64,000 nt of DNA from Oscillospiraceae bacterium (lineage in GTDB: Bacteria > Bacillota > Clostridia > Oscillospirales > Ruminococcaceae): positions 186,001 through 250,000 of the forward strand of contig JAQYLI010000017.1 of assembly GCA_028720105.1 (NCBI GenBank), read 5' to 3'. The notes under the pieces were generated by a model, which saw only the letters and a list, made by a program, of their open reading frames with translations, was not told the DNA's origin and ran no database searches. Position 1 is the first letter of the stretch. Each line of letters starts with the position of its first letter. Shown one piece after another: positions 60,347-64,000 of the stretch. Made by a program: the position numbers and the translations under genes.

Positions 60347-62656
60347 ATGAAGTACATATTTTCATTTAAGGAAATTTCGGAAGATGTGAGCGCTTTATGC
60401 GGCGGAAAGGGCGCTTCCCTTGCAAGGCTTACAAAACTGGGTATGCCCGTTCCCGAGGGCTTTGTTATCACAGCAAGTGCATTTGACGGGGAATTGCTCC
60501 CCGAGGCTTTGAGGGAGCTTGAGACGCTTATATCAACGCTTTCGGACAAGCACACATATGCGGTGCGCTCCTCGGCTCTCTGCGAGGACGGGGAAAACGC
60601 TTCCTTTGCGGGCGCTTACGAGACGGTGACAGATGTTAAACGTCAGGACATTGTTTCTGCGGTGAAACGTGTCGCAGCTTCGGCGGACAGTCTGCGTGTG
60701 AAGAAATATGCGGAAAGCTCGGGAACGGAAAGCGGCGGCATTGCGGTGGTCATTCAGCGGTTTGTGAGACCCGAATTTGCGGGAGTGGTATTTACCTCCG
60801 ACCCAATAAACGGCAGCGCTGCGGCAATGCGGGGAAATTACGTAAGGGGCGAGGGCGAGGCTCTTGTTTCGGGGGAGAAAAACGCCGAGGAGTTTGCCTT
60901 TAATGCTATGAAATTTTCCTATACGGGAAAGGGTGAATTTGAACGGTACGCAAAAGGGCTTTTCAAATGCTGCGAACGTATAAGAAACGGTTACGGCAGA
61001 CCTATGGACATTGAATGGGCGGTATCGGGAGGAAAGGTCTATATCCTGCAGGCTCGCCCCATTACATCTCTTAAACGTATGGATAGGGACAGCTTTAAGG
61101 TAAACGGCAGCCTTGCGGGAGAATATCTGCTGTCGAAAACCAATGTGGGGGAAATTTTTATGCGCCCCGTTTCCCCCGTCACATTCAGCGTGCTTGAGTT
61201 GATATGCGACGCTATGGGAATGCCCTGCTTTATCGACAATGTGTGCGGTCAGCCCTATGCAAATCTCAGCGTTATCTGCTCGCTTATGGTGGCTTTGGGC
61301 GCAAAGGAAGAGTCGGCTTTTAAAATGATAGAGGAAATTGCGGGAGAACTGCCCGAGGGTGTGAGGGTTCCCGTATTTCCCTTTGACAGGAAAAATTTCA
61401 GGCGAAAAATGAGGAAGCTTTTCCTTTCGAGGGACAAAAAGAAGACGAGCCGCAAGGATAAGCGTGAATTTAAGGAAAGAATGATAGAAATTGCCGATGA
61501 GCTGATAAATGAGGTGCGTTGTCTCCCCGACAACAATTCTTTGATTGACTTCTGGGAGACAAAAGGAACCGAATTTCTGTCAAACGCTCTTGGAGCCATA
61601 ATGAGGGGAGTGAACATTTTCCCTCTTTTCACCACAAAAAAGCGACTGTCGGATATTTGCGGCGAGAAGCTTGCAAATGAGCTTTGCTCGGGCGGTGCGG
61701 GAACTCTTGACAGTATGAAGCCATTGCTTCTCCTTGAGGACGTTATAAGAGGGGATATGTCACGTGAGGAATACATACGGCTCTGCGGTCATAGGCACGT
61801 GAACGAGATGGAGCTTTCCGCTCCCTATCCCTATGAGGACAAGGCTTTCCCCGACAATATTATTGAAGAGCATTTGCGGTCGGGCACAGATGTACATAAA
61901 ATGAGGGCTGACAGCGAAAAGCGTTATAATGAAGCGGTCGGAAAATTCAAGGAGCAATTCCCCCGCAAGGCAAAATGGCTTGAAAAAACTTTACACAGCT
62001 TTAAGGAAGCTAACCGCTCCCGTGAGGAGGTGCGGAGCAAGGGCGTGAAGCTTTTCTGCATAATGAGGGAATTTCTGCTCAGAGCAGGCGAGATAACCGG
62101 CATAGGCGAGAATGTGTTTATGCTGTATTTTACCGAAGTCATGGAGCTTTTGAAGGGTGACAAAAGGGCGCTTGCGCATATTCCCGAAAGGCGGGAGAAT
62201 TATGAAAGATATCTTTCCTATCCTCCTTTCCCGAACCTTATTTATGGCAGATTTGAGCCCGAGAAATGGCTTGCTGACGAGAACAGGAGACAGGATTTTT
62301 ATTCGGAGAAAATGGACACCGATTCCCTTTCGGCGGATATCAAGGGCTTTCCCGGAGCGTCAGGCGTGGTCACAGGTCGGGTGAGGGTAATTCTCAGCTC
62401 GGACTGCGCCGAGGAGCTTCTTCCCGGGGAAATTCTTGCGGCTCCCGCAACGAACATCGGCTGGACGGTGGTGTTCCCCAGAGCGGCGGCTATTATCACC
62501 GACATCGGCGCACCCCTTTCTCACGCTGCGATTGTGGCGAGGGAATTCGGCATTCCTGCAGTGGTGGGCTGCGGCAATGCTACCACAGTTTTAAAAACGG
62601 GTGATATGGTTACGGTGGACGGTGCGAGGGGGATGGTCACAGTCATAAATGAGTGA
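60347..62656 (+). CDS. Rifampin-phosphotransferase-like / PEP-synthase-related enzyme
   Basis: A 769-residue dikinase-type enzyme. Residues 1-250 form the PPDK-type ATP-grasp domain (CGGKGASLARLTKLGMPVPE, AVRSSALCEDG, FAGVVFTSDPING, YILQARPITS). The middle contains TNVGEIFMRPVSPVTFS, like the substrate domain of rifamycin phosphotransferases. The C-terminal swivelling domain carries the phospho-His in DIGAPLSHAAIVAREFGIPA. The PEP-binding barrel of true PEP synthase is absent, so it probably moves the beta-phosphate of ATP to a small molecule. The substrate may be a rifamycin or another compound. It is somewhat shorter than typical Rph. It is coupled to a TetR gene. Confidence 0.8.
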   Translation: MKYIFSFKEISEDVSALCGGKGASLARLTKLGMPVPEGFVITASAFDGELLPEALRELETLISTLSDKHTYAVRSSALCEDGENASFAGAYETVTDVKRQDIVSAVKRVAASADSLRVKKYAESSGTESGGIAVVIQRFVRPEFAGVVFTSDPINGSAAAMRGNYVRGEGEALVSGEKNAEEFAFNAMKFSYTGKGEFERYAKGLFKCCERIRNGYGRPMDIEWAVSGGKVYILQARPITSLKRMDRDSFKVNGSLAGEYLLSKTNVGEIFMRPVSPVTFSVLELICDAMGMPCFIDNVCGQPYANLSVICSLMVALGAKEESAFKMIEEIAGELPEGVRVPVFPFDRKNFRRKMRKLFLSRDKKKTSRKDKREFKERMIEIADELINEVRCLPDNNSLIDFWETKGTEFLSNALGAIMRGVNIFPLFTTKKRLSDICGEKLANELCSGGAGTLDSMKPLLLLEDVIRGDMSREEYIRLCGHRHVNEMELSAPYPYEDKAFPDNIIEEHLRSGTDVHKMRADSEKRYNEAVGKFKEQFPRKAKWLEKTLHSFKEANRSREEVRSKGVKLFCIMREFLLRAGEITGIGENVFMLYFTEVMELLKGDKRALAHIPERRENYERYLSYPPFPNLIYGRFEPEKWLADENRRQDFYSEKMDTDSLSADIKGFPGASGVVTGRVRVILSSDCAEELLPGEILAAPATNIGWTVVFPRAAAIITDIGAPLSHAAIVAREFGIPAVVGCGNATTVLKTGDMVTVDGARGMVTVINE

Positions 62657-62737
62657 ATGTCAAAATCCATAATTTATTCTTTATTATTTATTCTTTAAAG
62701 TTGCGGCTGACCGAATTATAAAGAAAAAAGAATAAAG

Positions 62738-62773
62738 CAAGGCACCTCCGAACACATTTCGGAAGTGCCTTGA
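62738..62773 (-). terminator. Terminator between phosphotransferase and Nudix genes
   Basis: Stem AAGGCACCTCCGAA/TTCGGAAGTGCCTT with one mismatch. Reverse-strand flank is T-rich (CTTTATTCTTTTTTC), so it mainly serves the Nudix gene. Confidence 0.7.
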
Positions 62774-62788
62774 AATTTCTGCGTTTTT

Positions 62789-63196
62789 TTACAGACAAAT
62801 TGCCGACCTTGCTTTGTTCACAATGGTCTTATCGTTTTCATAGGTGAGCATTGTGACGGCATGACCGATGTCCACCCAGCGAATTTCGGCAATTTCGTCC
62901 TCCTGCGGCGTGTAATCGAAGGTCTTTGCCTTGGCGATGAAGTAGACCACCACCTTCTGGGTGTCCTTTCGTGGAAAGTAGGTAACGCTTTCACGGAACG
63001 TGGGGTCAAGGAGAACATCAAGCCCCGTTTCCTCCTTTATTTCCCGAAGAGCGGTCTCGGTCTCGCTTTCGCCCATCTCCATATGCCCCTTGGGAAAGGA
63101 CCAGTGGCCGCTGTTGATATGCTTTATCAGCAGTATTTCGGTATTCCCGTGGTGCTTGCGGTAAACGATAGCTCCGCAGGATTTTTCAAAGGTCAT
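62789..63196 (-). CDS. Nudix hydrolase
   Basis: A 135-residue hydrolase of nucleoside diphosphate-linked compounds. The Nudix box is intact from GHMEMGESETETALREIKEE through TGLDV. The N-terminal SCGAIVYRK and WSFPKG are like diadenosine-tetraphosphate hydrolases, but the substrate is not certain. It is a single gene. Confidence 0.88.
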   Translation of the reverse strand: MTFEKSCGAIVYRKHHGNTEILLIKHINSGHWSFPKGHMEMGESETETALREIKEETGLDVLLDPTFRESVTYFPRKDTQKVVVYFIAKAKTFDYTPQEDEIAEIRWVDIGHAVTMLTYENDKTIVNKARSAICL

Positions 63197-63374
63197 ATAC
63201 TCTGCACACTCCCTTTCGGATAGAAAATCTTTGATTAGTATAATTATAACATAAAAAAATGGTTTTGTCTTTAGTTTTTATAAAAAAACACAAAAAATTT
63301 GTTTGGAGGTTGCTTTTGCATAAAAAATTGGAAATCATATTGTAAATTATGCACTATAAAATTCACATACAACC

Positions 63375-63411
63375 AAAAAACGGTCTGCCGCAAAAGCTTT
63401 GCAGCAGACCG
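63375..63411 (-). terminator. Terminator of the homoserine kinase gene
   Basis: Reverse strand stem CGGTCTGC/GCAGACCG with an inner GCAAA/TTTGC pair, followed by six T. Confidence 0.9.
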
Positions 63412-63425
63412 AAGTGATTTTATAT

Positions 63426-64000
63426 TCAGCACTCGCAGGTGCCGGAGCACTCACAAGTACCTGTATTATCAATATGAAGCTCCTTTACCTCCCAGCCTGT
63501 GAGACCCATATTGTCAAGGGCAAAGCGCATTTTTCCGCCGAAGAATTTGTTTTCCGAGTCTACAATGGTCATAAGTGTAGGACCTGCGCCGCTTATGTAT
63601 GCACCGTATGCGCCGTTTGTGTAGGCGATATCGAAAATATCCCTTGCGTGGGGGATAAGCTCCATTCTGTAGGGCTGGTGAAGCCTGTCGTGAACGGCGG
63701 TGCGGAGATTTTCGTATTTTCCCGTCAGAAGAGACGCTGAGAAAAGCGCCGCTCTGGACAGGTTATATACAGCATCGGAATGGGCAATTTCCTTGGGCAG
63801 GCAGGCTCTTGCCTTTTCGGTTTTAAGCTCAAAATCGGGTATGACTGCAATGAATTTCAGAGTAGTAAAAACCTCCTGCTTTACCCAATGGACGCTTTTT
63901 CCGTCAAACACGGCGGTTACGATGCCGCCCAGAAGTGCGGGGGCGGTATTATCGGGGTGACCCTCTATCTGGGCGGAGAGGTCAACGGTCTCGTCAAGGG
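63426..64000 (-). CDS. thrB: Homoserine kinase, partial, with Cys-rich C-terminal tail
   Basis: C-terminal part (191 residues seen) of a GHMP kinase; the frame stays open to the window edge, so the start is outside. IEGHPDNTAPALLGGIVTA is the homoserine-kinase form of the GHMP middle motif and AYISGAGPTLMTIV is motif 3. The enzyme phosphorylates homoserine in threonine synthesis. Beyond the normal end the protein carries TGTCECSGTCEC, four cysteines in two CxC pairs, an odd addition that could bind metal. The terminator follows directly. Confidence 0.85.
   Translation of the reverse strand, partial: LDETVDLSAQIEGHPDNTAPALLGGIVTAVFDGKSVHWVKQEVFTTLKFIAVIPDFELKTEKARACLPKEIAHSDAVYNLSRAALFSASLLTGKYENLRTAVHDRLHQPYRMELIPHARDIFDIAYTNGAYGAYISGAGPTLMTIVDSENKFFGGKMRFALDNMGLTGWEVKELHIDNTGTCECSGTCEC

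Noticed and set aside
60347-62656. Phosphoenolpyruvate synthase or pyruvate phosphate dikinase
   Set aside because: The ATP-grasp and phospho-His domains are present, but the C-terminal PEP-binding barrel is missing and the middle resembles rifampin phosphotransferase.

Overview
This window looks like chromosome from a spore-forming, motile, plant-polysaccharide-degrading Clostridia, most like Ruminococcus (Oscillospiraceae). The pointers are SpoIIP, two methyl-accepting chemotaxis proteins, a secreted GH5 cellulase with Big_2 (Ig-like) domains, a GH3 beta-glucosidase, glycogen phosphorylase, DUF1540 and SprA-type proteins, and strong sigma-A promoters that nearly all have 17-bp spacers. The species assignment is inference. 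No prophage, CRISPR array or complete insertion sequence was seen.

Layout. 0-8.6 kb: chemoreceptor, acetyltransferase, spoIIP with a small membrane partner, tRNA-Thr and tRNA-Tyr, typA, a TtcA-like thiolase and a PASTA protein. 8.7-11.3 kb: a two-gene McrBC-type defence system. 11.4-11.8 kb: a gene-free segment with two strong reverse-strand promoters and an intrinsic terminator, a good candidate small RNA. 11.9-13.2 kb: two small secreted proteins with sortase-like tails. 13.3-16.7 kb: a methyltransferase carrying an in-frame MITE-like insertion, its TetR neighbour, and a duplicated 5' fragment of a cytidylate-kinase-like gene. 16.9-19.2 kb: rpmG-secE-nusG-rplK-rplA, ending in a terminator without rplJ-rplL. 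19.7-21.6 kb: a membrane EAL protein.

21.7-27.5 kb: a CE2/SGNH-like esterase and an acylation operon (MBOAT, cysteine hydrolase, DHHW protein, PHP phosphatase). 27.7-34.7 kb: a seven-gene surface polysaccharide operon (initiating sugar transferase, PHP protein, phosphoribosyltransferase, Stealth phosphotransferase, GT2, Wzy-like, Wzx-like). 34.8-37.0 kb: a second small operon with an EpsG-like protein. 37.1-41.5 kb: cellulase, VanZ-like protein and GH3 enzyme, which could act in sequence on beta-glucans. 41.7-46.4 kb: SprA-like metalloprotease, a second chemoreceptor and glgP.

46.5-49.5 kb: an ABC transporter with an XRE-AbrB fusion regulator whose leader carries a 23-bp direct repeat, and a histidine phosphatase. 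49.5-54.4 kb: lipoproteins, a YhcC-type radical SAM enzyme, DUF1540, and a tandem gene remnant. 54.5-59.1 kb: an operon of D,D-carboxypeptidase, degenerate Wzc-like protein, leucine-rich-repeat protein and esterase. 59.3-64 kb: DUF3237, a TetR gene next to a rifampin-phosphotransferase-like enzyme, a Nudix hydrolase, and the C-terminal part of homoserine kinase running off the window.

Gene starts were set by ribosome-binding-site spacing. All functions are read from sequence motifs alone, with no database search.
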